Source: Flavobacteriales bacterium UBA3364 (lineage in GTDB: Bacteria; Bacteroidota; Bacteroidia; Flavobacteriales_F; PHOS-HE28). Taken from it: a DNA stretch of 64,000 nt. Position numbers and translations under genes: made by a program. The stretch lies in assembly GCA_002360495.1 (NCBI GenBank), contig DEQO01000055.1:1-64000 (forward strand). Direction: 5' to 3'. The notes under the pieces are model-generated. The model was not told the origin of the DNA and made no database searches. It was given only the letters and a program-made list of their open reading frames with translations. Below, in pieces: positions 15,630 to 24,797 of the stretch (positions within the stretch are counted from its first letter, which is position 1; each line of letters opens with the position of its first letter).

Positions 15630-16298
15630 CTAGTGTTCCACCACTCCTTCTCCCGAACGACCGCGACAGGCCAGGCACAAGAACCTGTCCGTTCCGTCTA
15701 TCGAAGCGATACGCTCCACCGCATCACGCATCACACAATGCTGTTCCGGACAATGCGGTAAACCCCTGTTGTGTCCAACCTCATGCACCGCGATCTTGCA
15801 GAGCCGGTCAAAGAACCGCTGCTCACCGTCATCTCCCAACCGGAAGGTGCTGATCACGCAGGACGGTCCGTTAACATAGCCCAAGCCGAAGATCCCGAAG
15901 TCCTGGTACTTCGACCGTGGCTCCTTGATCGTGCCGTCCGCCGCACGCTTCGTGTGGCTGATGTCCGATTCCGTAAGACCGATGATATGATCGATCGTGT
16001 CCGGCTTGATCCCGCGCAAACGGACGATCAGTGTATCGGCACGGTATCGTGGTGTTCTCACGGTCGTGAGGGCTCGTTCCGGCAACGGCAATGAAGGGGC
16101 TATGTGAACACGGGCCCTGTACTCCCTTTGCAAGGCCCGCACGACGGAATCCACATGTGCTGATGGAACGGCCCCCAATGGTTGCACCATGAGCACCGGT
16201 CCACGTTCCCTTCTTTGCGATGTCCCCTCAGAGCACGACCACTGTAACAGCAGGATGACCGCCAGTGCCGTTCGCAACAAAGCCGAGCGCACGCTCAT
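15630..16298 (-). CDS. Archaemetzincin-like zinc metalloprotease, exported (copy 2)
   Basis: A 222-residue protease with an intact archaemetzincin motif: HEVGHNRGLPHC with His172, Glu173, His176, Gly179 and His182, then CVM and CLAC cysteines for the second metal site. It parallels the copy at 3931-4575 along its length (MVQPLGAVPSAHVDSV, TPRYRADTLIVRL, FGIFGLGYVNGPSCVISTFR). The N-terminus MSVRSALLRTALAVILLL is a signal sequence; Cys22 may be lipidated, although its preceding residues (QWS) are not ideal. Start chosen at the signal peptide. It lies just upstream of the DUF418 gene and is probably co-transcribed with it. Confidence 0.85.
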   Translation of the reverse strand: MSVRSALLRTALAVILLLQWSCSEGTSQRRERGPVLMVQPLGAVPSAHVDSVVRALQREYRARVHIAPSLPLPERALTTVRTPRYRADTLIVRLRGIKPDTIDHIIGLTESDISHTKRAADGTIKEPRSKYQDFGIFGLGYVNGPSCVISTFRLGDDGEQRFFDRLCKIAVHEVGHNRGLPHCPEQHCVMRDAVERIASIDGTDRFLCLACRGRSGEGVVEH

Positions 16299-16351
16299 CC
16301 TTCGATGATGCCACAGCATTTGATGCACGGCTTACAACCGCACAGCGGTGT

Positions 16352-18127
16352 TCACCACGCCGCACCCGACAACTTCCGCTTCTCCCAACCCAAGCGTGAA
16401 GCAGCGACATCCATGCAATAGTCGAACGATTGCTTGGAGCGCAGGAAGTTGTACTCGCCTGCCTTCACCGCTTGTGCGTTCACTTCCTGTTCCACGAGTT
16501 CGCTCAGCAAGGTGCGGCAGGGTCCGGTGGCCAGCGCGCTGATGTACTGCATGTAATTGGCGCTGATGGAAAGGTCCTGTCCGTAGCGTTCGGCCATCTT
16601 CGCGAGGTCCTTGTCGTTGAGGATCGCCTGGCACATCAATGCCCAGAGCAGGTGGCGGCCACGGCCCACGAAGCCGTACTTGTTCTCGCCACGTTCCAGG
16701 ATGGAGCGCGTGAGCAAAGGCAACCGGAACTGCACCTTGTAGCATAGCACCACGTAGCGAGGGTCCAGTTCCAGGCGACGCATGTTGAAGATGGCATCGT
16801 ACTGCTTGTCCTCCTCGAAGGCCTTGCGCATGGAACGCATCACCACCAATTCACCCTCCGAGGCGAGGAAGGTCTGGGCCAGCTTCAGCATCTGTATCGC
16901 CTTGTCATCGGTGATACCCTGCTCATCGCGCTCCTCATCCGTGAGACCTTCGAATGCGCGCTGCTGCCGCTCGTAGTAGATGCCGAGCTTGCCGCGGAAA
17001 TGATCGCTCAACTCCAGTTGGATCTGGTCGTTCGCACGCAGGTTCCAGCTGTCGACCGGATTCTGCCGGTTGTTGTTGATGGTGACCGTGGTGATGAACG
17101 AGTCGTCCGCTTGCGTGATCACTTTGCAGATCACCTCGATACGCTTGAGGCGGTCCTTGATGGTCTCGATGTCGTCGCGCTCCTTGTTCTTCTCGATGAA
17201 GCGCGCCATCGTCGTGATGGTCTGGGCACCGTTCAGCAGACGTGGTTCAATGATGCGGTAGCCGTTGCCGTCCTCCTCGATCTTCTGCGCACTGAAGGTG
17301 ACACCGTTGTGGTTGAAGGCGAACATGGCAGGTTCCAGCTTCTTGTCGATGCCGATGTCGCGGAAGGCCTTCTGGAGCACGCGGTTCACAGACCCATCCT
17401 CCGGAAGACTATGCCGGATGTTGCGCTCGAAGAAGCGTGATCCCATGTGGCGGAACATTCCATAGAGGTCGTAAAGACGCCCCATACCGATGATCATCTG
17501 CTGACCATCGGGGCCGTCCTTCTCCAGCGAGCCGGAGAGCTTCAATGGGTATTCATGCGTACGGTCCACCACGATGTGGGAGCGCTTGCCGGAGAGCGAG
17601 CGATACTCGATCACCATGCTCATCTCCTTGCCCCACCACTCGTCGATCAGGTGCTTCTTGTTCTCGAGGTCCTCGCGCATGGCGCCCAGAACGCTGCTGT
17701 TCTCGGCCTTTTCCGGTTCGCCGCTGAAGACGAAGTGGAAACAGACCTGATCGATCTTGCCCCGGTTATCGCGCAGCACCGCCTTCAACGCGTTCACCAC
17801 CGCGTTACGGCTCTTGGTGCCCGAGTTGGTACCGAACAGTTCGTTCATGCCGTGCTCCAACAACGTGCGGAAGCCCTGCTTGAACTGCTCGTGGTCGCTG
17901 CTCCATTTGAACTGGAACAGGAAGAGGTTGCGCTTCGCCTTGTCGAAATGGAAGCCGTCAATGCCGTAATCCTCTCCGCCGAATGCCACTTGGTGCAACG
18001 CTTGTTCGCGGGGCACTTTGTGGAACTCTTCCAGGAAGAGCAATCCGAAGTAATCCTGCCAGGCCCCACCGTTCTCGTTCTTGAGCGACTTGTGGGCGGC
18101 CTTGATCTGTTCCTCTGTGATGCGCAT
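16352..18127 (-). CDS. AIPR-family abortive-infection phage resistance protein with nuclease-like N-terminus
   Basis: A 591-residue protein. The C-terminal two thirds match the AIPR family (abortive infection/phage resistance), with RLLNGAQTIT at about 292-301 and NNNRQNPV at about 350. The N-terminal region contains GEDYGIDGFHF followed by LFLFQFKWS: Asp57 and Gln72-x-Lys74, as in Mrr/PD-(D/E)xK restriction nuclease folds that use Gln in place of the second acid. It probably degrades or nicks nucleic acid on infection. The ATG at 18127 is preferred over a GTG 12 codons earlier; a CACCTTTG box lies just ahead. It stands alone, with no methylase or partner visible. Confidence 0.8.
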   Translation of the reverse strand: MRITEEQIKAAHKSLKNENGGAWQDYFGLLFLEEFHKVPREQALHQVAFGGEDYGIDGFHFDKAKRNLFLFQFKWSSDHEQFKQGFRTLLEHGMNELFGTNSGTKSRNAVVNALKAVLRDNRGKIDQVCFHFVFSGEPEKAENSSVLGAMREDLENKKHLIDEWWGKEMSMVIEYRSLSGKRSHIVVDRTHEYPLKLSGSLEKDGPDGQQMIIGMGRLYDLYGMFRHMGSRFFERNIRHSLPEDGSVNRVLQKAFRDIGIDKKLEPAMFAFNHNGVTFSAQKIEEDGNGYRIIEPRLLNGAQTITTMARFIEKNKERDDIETIKDRLKRIEVICKVITQADDSFITTVTINNNRQNPVDSWNLRANDQIQLELSDHFRGKLGIYYERQQRAFEGLTDEERDEQGITDDKAIQMLKLAQTFLASEGELVVMRSMRKAFEEDKQYDAIFNMRRLELDPRYVVLCYKVQFRLPLLTRSILERGENKYGFVGRGRHLLWALMCQAILNDKDLAKMAERYGQDLSISANYMQYISALATGPCRTLLSELVEQEVNAQAVKAGEYNFLRSKQSFDYCMDVAASRLGWEKRKLSGAAW

Positions 18128-18243
18128 GGTATCCAAAGGTGTGAAAACCCGGCTTGTTTTCACCGCGACCGGTCAATTTATTCGCACAGGCGGGGAGTGA
18201 AAGCCTTCCGGAGCGAGGCTCCCTTGACCTCGTCCTAACCATC

Positions 18244-19776
18244 TCATTTCCAGCCGAAAAACAGAGTCAAGAGCACGATCCCGATCAGGTCCAGCCAGAT
18301 GCCGGCGCGGACCATGGCCTTGACAGGAATTCGCCCGGTGCCGAAGACAATGGCTTGCATGGGGGAGGCTACGGGCAGGGCAAAACCCAAGGTAGCGGCC
18401 AGGGTTGCGGGTACCAAAAGTGCCCGTGGGTCCATGCCCCACGCCTCGGCGGTCTGGGCCAGGATCGGGAGGGCCAAACTGGCCACAGCCGTGTTGCTGC
18501 CCAACTCGCTGAGCAGGCAAACAAGCCCGGAGACCGAGCCGATCAAGAGCCACGCCGGGAGGTCCTTCAGGTTCTCCATACCGGCGACCATGTGCGCGGC
18601 AAGTCCGGACTTCTCGATGCCGCTGGCGATGGCGAACCCACCGCCGAACAAGAGCAGGACACCCCACGGGACATTGGCCTCCGCGAATTTCCAGGTCAAG
18701 AGCGTGTTCGGTGTGTTCTTGAGGCTTCCTGCTTCGGTGTCGTCGATGTCCGTAACGCCCGGCTCCGCGCTCACCCGGCCACCCACAGGCAGAAGGAAGA
18801 GCAGGAGTGCGCTCAAGATGGCGACGGCACCGTCGGTAAAACCCTTCAGGCCAAGGGTGGTGCGCCAACCGTTCAGCGTGAACGTCCCGGAGAATCCAAT
18901 GTCATCCCCGGTGATCCACAACAGGGCGGTGCCGATGAAGATCAGCGCAGCAATGCGTTCAGCAGTAGTGATCCGACCCAGTCCTTTGACGCGCGCGCTT
19001 ACTTCTTCCGGTGAACTCAAGTGTGTGAGCGGGACCTTGAAGATGACCCGCGTGATCAACCACCAAGCGATCGCGAGGTAGACGATCATCAGCGGCACAC
19101 CGAACGACATCCATTGGCCGAAGCCGATCGGCGGCCGGTCCGGCCAGCGGTTCCGCCACATCTCCAGAAGGACCAGGTTGGGCGGGGTACCCACGGGCGT
19201 TGCCATGCCGCCGATCGTTGCACCATAGGAAACGGCGAGCAGCAGGGGTACCGTGAGCCTCTTCCGCAAGGCGGGATCACCGTCACCATCGAGCAGGCTC
19301 AACACGATGGGAAGCATCACCAGTACACAGGAGGTGCTGTTCATCCACATGCTCAACAACGCGGAGGCGATCATCATGCCCGCGATCAAGCGTGGACCCG
19401 TGCCACCGACGCGGGAGACGATCCACAAGGCGATACGCTTATGCAAATGCGCTCGCTCCATCGCCAAGGCCAGCAGAAAACCGCCGAGGAAGAGGAAGAT
19501 GATCTCCTTGCCGTAGTTGACCGCCGTGCCGGGTACGGTATCGATCCCCAACAACGGGAACAACACCAAGGGAAGCAATGACGTAACCGCCAGCGGCACC
19601 GCTTCGCTGATCCACCACACGGCCATCCATGCCACGATGCCCGCCATGGCCGACGGTGCCGGGCCCAAGTGGCGCAGCAGCACGAAGACGATCGCCGCAA
19701 GGAGGGGGCCGCTCAAGCGGAGAAGGTGGATGCGCACAGGTGGTTCGTCTGCCTGCCAATGTAGCGGTCCGATCAT
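18244..19776 (-). CDS. DASS/SLC13-family sodium:anion symporter
   Basis: A 510-residue inner-membrane transporter of the divalent anion:sodium symporter family, which imports dicarboxylates, citrate or sulfate with sodium. About a dozen helices are visible. The two paired substrate/sodium motifs are present in variant form: MWMNSTSCVLVMLP (near residue 145) with GGMATPVGTPPNLV (near 190), and later ELGSNTAVASLALP with ALPVASPMQAIVFGTG near the C-terminus. TPVGTPPNLV is characteristic. The large cytoplasmic loop at about 230-340 is longer than in compact relatives. The substrate cannot be told from sequence. It lies upstream of and parallel to the AIPR gene. Confidence 0.88.
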   Translation of the reverse strand: MIGPLHWQADEPPVRIHLLRLSGPLLAAIVFVLLRHLGPAPSAMAGIVAWMAVWWISEAVPLAVTSLLPLVLFPLLGIDTVPGTAVNYGKEIIFLFLGGFLLALAMERAHLHKRIALWIVSRVGGTGPRLIAGMMIASALLSMWMNSTSCVLVMLPIVLSLLDGDGDPALRKRLTVPLLLAVSYGATIGGMATPVGTPPNLVLLEMWRNRWPDRPPIGFGQWMSFGVPLMIVYLAIAWWLITRVIFKVPLTHLSSPEEVSARVKGLGRITTAERIAALIFIGTALLWITGDDIGFSGTFTLNGWRTTLGLKGFTDGAVAILSALLLFLLPVGGRVSAEPGVTDIDDTEAGSLKNTPNTLLTWKFAEANVPWGVLLLFGGGFAIASGIEKSGLAAHMVAGMENLKDLPAWLLIGSVSGLVCLLSELGSNTAVASLALPILAQTAEAWGMDPRALLVPATLAATLGFALPVASPMQAIVFGTGRIPVKAMVRAGIWLDLIGIVLLTLFFGWK

Positions 19777-19856
19777 CGCTACATCGCCACATCGCCACGC
19801 CTTCGATCAACAGGTCGTTCGTCGTAGATCGCCGGAGCGTGCCTTCCTGGCCACAG

Positions 19857-19864
19857 TACATTCG
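19857..19864 (+). promoter_or_regulatory. Promoter-like -7 box (TACATTCG)
   Basis: TACATTCG 22 bases before the start of the next secreted-protein gene, identical in core sequence and nearly identical in spacing to the element at 13257-13264. Confidence 0.35.
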
Positions 19865-19885
19865 GCACTTCCCAACACCTTGCGT

Positions 19886-21901
19886 ATGATCCGTCCTTCC
19901 GCACTCCTCGTCACGGCTTCGGTCTCCTTTTCCTGCATCGCCCAACAGATGACGCTCGGTTGGGCCACACCCGTGGTGGCCCAGAACCAACGTGTGAAGC
20001 TGGCGAGCAATGGTGACCTCTTCGCCTTCGGCACGGCGGACAACGCAGCACACCTGCAACGGGTGTCGCCGGACGGCGCTGTACTATGGACCAAGGTGTT
20101 GGAGGCGCCCGACCTGCGTGCTCTTGACATGGATGTGGATGGGCAGGACAACGTGTACCTCTACATGGGCTTCAGCACGGGCCAACTGGACCTGGACCTC
20201 GGTGCGGACCAGCACTTGGTGGATCCCGGTAAGGTCTATGCCAAGTACAATGCGAACGGCCAGTTCCAGTGGGGCTTCGTGCTGGAGAACCTTACGGACC
20301 TGAGCGACGACTACGGCGGGATCTCCGTGGATGAGGCCGGCAATTTCTACCTCTGTGCCGATCTCGGTGAAGGGATCTACGACTTCGATCCCACGCCCGA
20401 AGCTGAATACGAGCTGGCGGTGGGCACCTCCACCACGGGCTGTGCCATGGCGCGCTACCATGCTGATGGCACCCTGGACTGGGCGCACATCTGGACCTGG
20501 GCCGGTGGATCGGGCAATGCACGCGACATCGCCGCGATGCGCGACGGCAGCAGCTTCGACCTGATCTGCCAGCTGGACAATGGCGGACCGCTCTCCTCGC
20601 AGATCGATGTGGACCTGGGCGACGGCGTTTACAACGTGTCGAACGACGGCCAGCACATTCTCCGTTACACCAGCACTTTGGAATTCCTCGGTCGCGCCGG
20701 CACCAACTACTACCAGGCGCGGATCACGAACGATGCTGCTGGCAAGGCATACGTGCTTGGTTATCGCCTGGGTGGCATCGGTCCGGTGGCGGCGAAATTC
20801 AGTTTGAACGGCACCTCGTTGGAAGAGGTCTACGAAACGCCGCTCTTCACCAATGGCAATCTGCGACTGGGTGATGTGGAGGCCGACGAACAGGGTGGCT
20901 GCCTGGGCATGTACAACAACAACTGCGACTTCAGCGCGGTGCGGTTCTACAAGATGGACGTGAGCGGACTGGTGGACTTCAACCTGAACCTGAGCAGTGG
21001 GACCGATTGCACCATGCCCGGTGGCAAGGGCTTCGCGCTGTCCGGGAACGCCTTTTACATCGGCACATACAACGCCAACTACCAGATCGATTTCGACCCC
21101 GATGACGATGTCCTGAACCTGCCGAGCGGGACCAACGATGGTGTGATCGCGAAGTACAGCTGGTGCGCCGATGCGCCCTTCGATCCCTTCGAGATCAGCA
21201 CGCCCGGCGCATTGTGCACGGGGCAGGAAGCCAGTTTCACCGTAAGCGCCTTCGGCGATGCCAGCAGCTACACCTGGAGCGTCCATCCCGGATGGACCAT
21301 CACCAGTGGGCAGGGCACATCGACCATCTCGGTGATGGCCAGCGCGGGAAGTGGACAGGTTTCCGTGATGGCCGTGAACGATTGCGGTACCAGTGCGCCC
21401 GTGGGGCTCACCTTCACTTTCTTCAACCCACCCATCGTGGATCTTGGACCCGATATCACGATCTGCGCCGGAGAGTCCATCACCCTGAACGCCATATCCT
21501 CCGGTTCGACCTATCTGTGGACACCCGGTGGCGAAACCACATCGAGCATCGCCGTATCACCGGAAGAGACGACCACCTACATGGTCGAAGTGACCGACAC
21601 CGGTTGTTCGGCATCGGATATCATGATCGTGAACGTGGACCCCTGTCTGGGTGTTCGCGAGTTGAAGCGTACGACGCCACATCTCCGGCCGGTCCCAATG
21701 CGTAGCGATGAGCTGCTCTACGTGGAAGGCGCAACGGCCGCGGATCTCCTCGGGATCTTCGGCAGCGACGGTCGGGCGTGGCCGGTACGCATCTCAGCGC
21801 AGGAAGGAGCGCTTGCACTTGACGTGCGTGCCCTGCCACCTGGCGCGTTCGCATTGCGCACCATGGCAGGCGCCGCGTTGCGGTTCGTGATCAGCGAGTG
21901 A
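19886..21901 (+). CDS. Large secreted protein with propeller-like repeats, Ig/PKD-like domains and T9SS-type C-terminus
   Basis: A 671-residue secreted protein. The signal peptide ends SFSCIAQQ. Residues about 20-420 have recurring short motifs of the type FLLASNGDLFAFG and VYAKYNANGQFQWGF/MARYHADGTLDWAH, as in SBBP-type beta-propellers. Two Ig/PKD-like domains follow (APFDPFEISTPGALCTGQEA and PPIVDLGPDITICAGESITL), then an ending with LLGIFGSDGRAWPV and PPGAFALRTMAG that resembles a T9SS type A sorting domain. The role is probably adhesive or structural at the cell surface. The ATG chosen starts the signal peptide and follows a TACATTCG box; the open frame upstream is antisense to the symporter gene. 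Confidence 0.75.
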   Translation: MIRPSALLVTASVSFSCIAQQMTLGWATPVVAQNQRVKLASNGDLFAFGTADNAAHLQRVSPDGAVLWTKVLEAPDLRALDMDVDGQDNVYLYMGFSTGQLDLDLGADQHLVDPGKVYAKYNANGQFQWGFVLENLTDLSDDYGGISVDEAGNFYLCADLGEGIYDFDPTPEAEYELAVGTSTTGCAMARYHADGTLDWAHIWTWAGGSGNARDIAAMRDGSSFDLICQLDNGGPLSSQIDVDLGDGVYNVSNDGQHILRYTSTLEFLGRAGTNYYQARITNDAAGKAYVLGYRLGGIGPVAAKFSLNGTSLEEVYETPLFTNGNLRLGDVEADEQGGCLGMYNNNCDFSAVRFYKMDVSGLVDFNLNLSSGTDCTMPGGKGFALSGNAFYIGTYNANYQIDFDPDDDVLNLPSGTNDGVIAKYSWCADAPFDPFEISTPGALCTGQEASFTVSAFGDASSYTWSVHPGWTITSGQGTSTISVMASAGSGQVSVMAVNDCGTSAPVGLTFTFFNPPIVDLGPDITICAGESITLNAISSGSTYLWTPGGETTSSIAVSPEETTTYMVEVTDTGCSASDIMIVNVDPCLGVRELKRTTPHLRPVPMRSDELLYVEGATAADLLGIFGSDGRAWPVRISAQEGALALDVRALPPGAFALRTMAGAALRFVISE

Positions 21902-21906
21902 TCGAC

Positions 21907-22281
21907 CTAGCCCAGCCGCGCCACCTTCGGCGTGCTGAACGTGAGGAAGATCAAGGCCCAAACGGCGATCATCAACCCCAGGAACTCGCGCACCACCTCC
22001 ACGTGTGGTGTTGAGGCCTTCATTTCCTCCACGATGGAAGGCATGTCCGAATCCAGCCAATCGATGATGCCGGGTAGCATGGTGAGCATCCATGCGGTAA
22101 GGGCAACGCACAACCAGCCGCTCACCCGCCGGTCCGCACGGCCGAAGACGGCGAGCGCGAAAAGCAAGGCCACGCTGCCATAGGCCATCACCCAAGGAAG
22201 TGGATCGGGGTCGTTCAGGTTCACCACCGCGAAGGCAATGAAGACCAGGGCGAGGAGGATGTTGATGATGCGTTTCAACAT
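21907..22281 (-). CDS. TMEM220-family small membrane protein
   Basis: A 124-residue protein with four predicted membrane helices. The conserved NLNDPDPLPWVMAYG segment after the first helix is the TMEM220 signature, a family shared by bacteria and animals with unknown function. It begins six bases after the TonB-dependent receptor gene and is probably on the same transcript. Its stop lies five bases from the stop of the convergent secreted-protein gene. Confidence 0.75.
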   Translation of the reverse strand: MLKRIINILLALVFIAFAVVNLNDPDPLPWVMAYGSVALLFALAVFGRADRRVSGWLCVALTAWMLTMLPGIIDWLDSDMPSIVEEMKASTPHVEVVREFLGLMIAVWALIFLTFSTPKVARLG

Positions 22282-22287
22282 GGCGGT

Positions 22288-24630
22288 TCAGAATTCAATG
22301 CGGTAGCTAAGATTGGGGATCAGGCCCAATTGGTACTTGGTCACCACTTGGTTCTTTCGGTTATCGTAGTACTGATAGGCCACGTTCTGCGCATTGGTGG
22401 CGTTCAGGAGGTCAAGTGACCACATGCCGGTGTGCTGCTTGCGCTCGCGTTTGAGGTAGATGCGGATATCCAGGCGATAGGTGCTGTTGTATTGGGCGGA
22501 ATACGGCTGCACCACCTCTCCGGCATAGGTGCGGCTTGGCGTGTAGCGCTGCCCTCCGGTGAAGTTGATGCGACCGTTCACACCCCAGGTCCGTTTCCTA
22601 TCCTCTTTCTGCTTCACGAATTCCTTGCCCAGCACGGCGTTACCGATCATGCCCGTGTTCCAGCGGCTGTCATAGGTCTTGCCAAGGTCGTCCGTGTACG
22701 TCGCGTTGAATACCGTAGCATTCATCTGATAGAAGATGTCGCGATGGACCGTCCGTTCCAAGGCGATCTGGCCACCGGCGTTGAGCGCCTTCCCCTTGGA
22801 CACCAAAGGCAGAGGGTAGATCTCGTCCCATTCGTTCGCCAAACTGTAATCATCCCCATCATGGAACATCTCGAACGGTGCGCCGACCGGGACATCGGTC
22901 AGTTGTTGCACGAAGGCCGACGTCTTCAAGCGCAGGAACGGACGGAACGCATGCTCGTATGCGAGTTCAAGATCCTGCGATCGCACCAGCCCGATCTGCG
23001 TATTGTTCGTCGGCGCTATTGGATCCATGGCGTTCCATACATAGTATTCGGCGTAGTTCTGCACAGCGGGTAACTGGCTGCGCTGCCCCACCGCAAGCGC
23101 AAGTTGGTCCTTCGCGCTAAGCTCCATTTGCAACGAAAGCCGCGGCTCCACGCAACCCGATCCGTTCCCGGTCCAGTGCGCGTAAGCCGCACCGATGTCC
23201 ATACGCAGACGTTCGGTAATGCTGTATTCCAACCGCGCGAACGGTCGTAGCAACCAGCCGGTGGTGGTCTCCCGCAACGTGTACGTGCGCTTCTGCACGG
23301 TGCGCTCCATGCCACTGATGCCCGCGTGCAACGCCGCACGCGCACCGATCGATGTACGAACTTGAGTGACGAGGGAGAGCTTGCGCTCGCGCAAAGCCGC
23401 CGTATCCTGATAGGCGTAGAAGATGCGGTTCCGGATGTTCACTTCTTCATACACCGTGCGCTCCTGATCGTTCTCGGAGATCACCGCCGTGGTGTTCCAG
23501 TTCGTCCGCTCGCCGAAGCGGTGCTTGAAGGTGAGGCCCACCGCGCCCACCTTCGCGGTGTAGTCGATGTCCTGGCTGTCCTTCTCGTACTCCCATTCGG
23601 TGCTGTCCTTCGCATCGAAGCGGTTGCTGCTGCTGCCGCCCATGCCGAAGACGGTGAGCACGCTGCGCTCCTTGATCGGCAAAGACACGTTGAACGAGAG
23701 GTCCTGGAAGGTGATGGCCTCATCGCCGAGCTTCACGCCCATCGCACCCAAAAGACCGAGGGTGGAATAGCGGTAGTTCACCAGGTATGATCCGCGACCA
23801 TCCTTCTTGAACGGCCCCTCGGCGCTGAGGTCGATGCCGATGAGGCCGGCCTGCGCCGTGAAGCCACGCCGCGCGGTACTACCGGGCCTCAGGTGCAGGT
23901 CCATGATGCCACCCAGCGCGTTGCCGTAGGGCGCGGCCATGCCACCCATGAGCAGTCGTGATGTGCCCAGCATCTGTGCGCTCAGGATCGTTGTACCGCC
24001 ACCGGTCAACGTTGGCAGATCACTTTGTGTGCCCGCGTTGGCGAGGTGGTTGGGGTTCACGATCTCCGCTCCTTCCAACAACCACGCATTGCTCGCCGGT
24101 CCGTTGCCCCGCACACTGAAATGGTTCGCCTGATCGTTGGTGCTGGCCACGCCGGCGTAGCTCATCGCCAACCGCGCCGGATCGTAGAAGGTGGCCGGGT
24201 AGCGCAAGGTCTGTTCCTGCGTGAGCAACTGCGTGCCGATGGCATCCATGCGCTGTGGTGCGGCGACACGGATCAGTACTTCGCCCAGTTCTTCTGCGCC
24301 CATTGCCAATGCCAGCTCCACCCTTTCCTCCCTGCCACTGCGCACCCATACCTCCGGCAGTTCCGTTGCCCGGTAGCCCACATAGCTCGCGCGCACGCGA
24401 TGGATGCCCGTGGGCAATGCTGCAAAGCGGAAACGGCCCTGCTCATCACTGCTGGTGCCGTAGCTGGTGTCGCTCACGAAGACCAGTACCGTGGCGCCGG
24501 GCAGCGGCGCGGAGGTGGTGGCATCGAACACCGTTCCGGCCAGCGATGAAGTGGTCTGTGCCTGCACAGTTCCGCCCAAGGTCATCACCAGCGCGACGAC
24601 CGTAGCATGCGCGGACAGCTTGCGGACCAT
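22288..24630 (-). CDS. TonB-dependent outer-membrane receptor with carboxypeptidase-like regulatory domain
   Basis: A 780-residue outer-membrane receptor. The signal peptide ends at about residue 25 (GTVQAQ). A carboxypeptidase-like beta-sandwich (SLAGTVFDATTSAPLPGATV, then GRFRFAALPTGIHRVRASYV) covers about 28-110, a plug domain about 125-240, and a 22-strand barrel the rest, ending in an aromatic residue (LSYRIEF) as expected for BAM targeting. It takes up a ligand too large for porins using TonB energy. No SusD partner is adjacent, so a glycan locus is not implied; a metal complex, peptide or siderophore is possible. A TAAGTTCG box at 24635-24642 sits almost on the start, suggesting a very short leader. 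Confidence 0.9.
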   Translation of the reverse strand: MVRKLSAHATVVALVMTLGGTVQAQTTSSLAGTVFDATTSAPLPGATVLVFVSDTSYGTSSDEQGRFRFAALPTGIHRVRASYVGYRATELPEVWVRSGREERVELALAMGAEELGEVLIRVAAPQRMDAIGTQLLTQEQTLRYPATFYDPARLAMSYAGVASTNDQANHFSVRGNGPASNAWLLEGAEIVNPNHLANAGTQSDLPTLTGGGTTILSAQMLGTSRLLMGGMAAPYGNALGGIMDLHLRPGSTARRGFTAQAGLIGIDLSAEGPFKKDGRGSYLVNYRYSTLGLLGAMGVKLGDEAITFQDLSFNVSLPIKERSVLTVFGMGGSSSNRFDAKDSTEWEYEKDSQDIDYTAKVGAVGLTFKHRFGERTNWNTTAVISENDQERTVYEEVNIRNRIFYAYQDTAALRERKLSLVTQVRTSIGARAALHAGISGMERTVQKRTYTLRETTTGWLLRPFARLEYSITERLRMDIGAAYAHWTGNGSGCVEPRLSLQMELSAKDQLALAVGQRSQLPAVQNYAEYYVWNAMDPIAPTNNTQIGLVRSQDLELAYEHAFRPFLRLKTSAFVQQLTDVPVGAPFEMFHDGDDYSLANEWDEIYPLPLVSKGKALNAGGQIALERTVHRDIFYQMNATVFNATYTDDLGKTYDSRWNTGMIGNAVLGKEFVKQKEDRKRTWGVNGRINFTGGQRYTPSRTYAGEVVQPYSAQYNSTYRLDIRIYLKRERKQHTGMWSLDLLNATNAQNVAYQYYDNRKNQVVTKYQLGLIPNLSYRIEF

Positions 24631-24715
24631 GATGCGAACTTACCCGAGCAAGTGGCGGTACGGTGGATGCCCCAGGGAAGTATCCCTTGTTGCGCTGTTC
24701 ACAAGGCCGGAACGA

Positions 24716-24781
24716 GAACAGCCCCGGGTCCCCGCTGTCACCCCCGAGTAGGCGGGGGGCGGGATGACACCGGGGCCGTTC
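24716..24781 (-). terminator. Large GC-rich hairpin after the RND gene
   Basis: Outer arms GAACAGCCCCGG and CCGGGGCCGTTC pair at 11 of 12 positions. An inner stem pairs TGTCA with TGACA and CCCCCG with CGGGGG around AGTAGG. It lies 17 bases past the RND stop codon and about 85 bases ahead of the receptor gene. It lacks a U-tract; it may act as a terminator, a 3' stabiliser or a dispersed palindromic element. Confidence 0.5.
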
Positions 24782-24797
24782 ACACGATCGAACCTTA

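Noticed and set aside
15580..15678. GTG start of the DUF418 gene overlapping the protease gene
   Set aside because: The extra 33 residues begin with an Arg/Gly/Ser-rich leader unlike DUF418 N-termini; a TTG at 15579 preceded by GGAGAAG fits better, though this is not certain.
6504..18127. Defence island or prophage spanning the AbiE and AIPR genes
   Set aside because: The intervening 8 kb holds secreted and membrane proteins with the same base composition as the rest. No integrase, tRNA boundary or attachment repeats were seen.
20084..21286. 400-residue minus-strand open frame opposite the large secreted protein
   Set aside because: Antisense shadow; the plus strand has a signal peptide, Ig/PKD-like domains and a T9SS-type ending.
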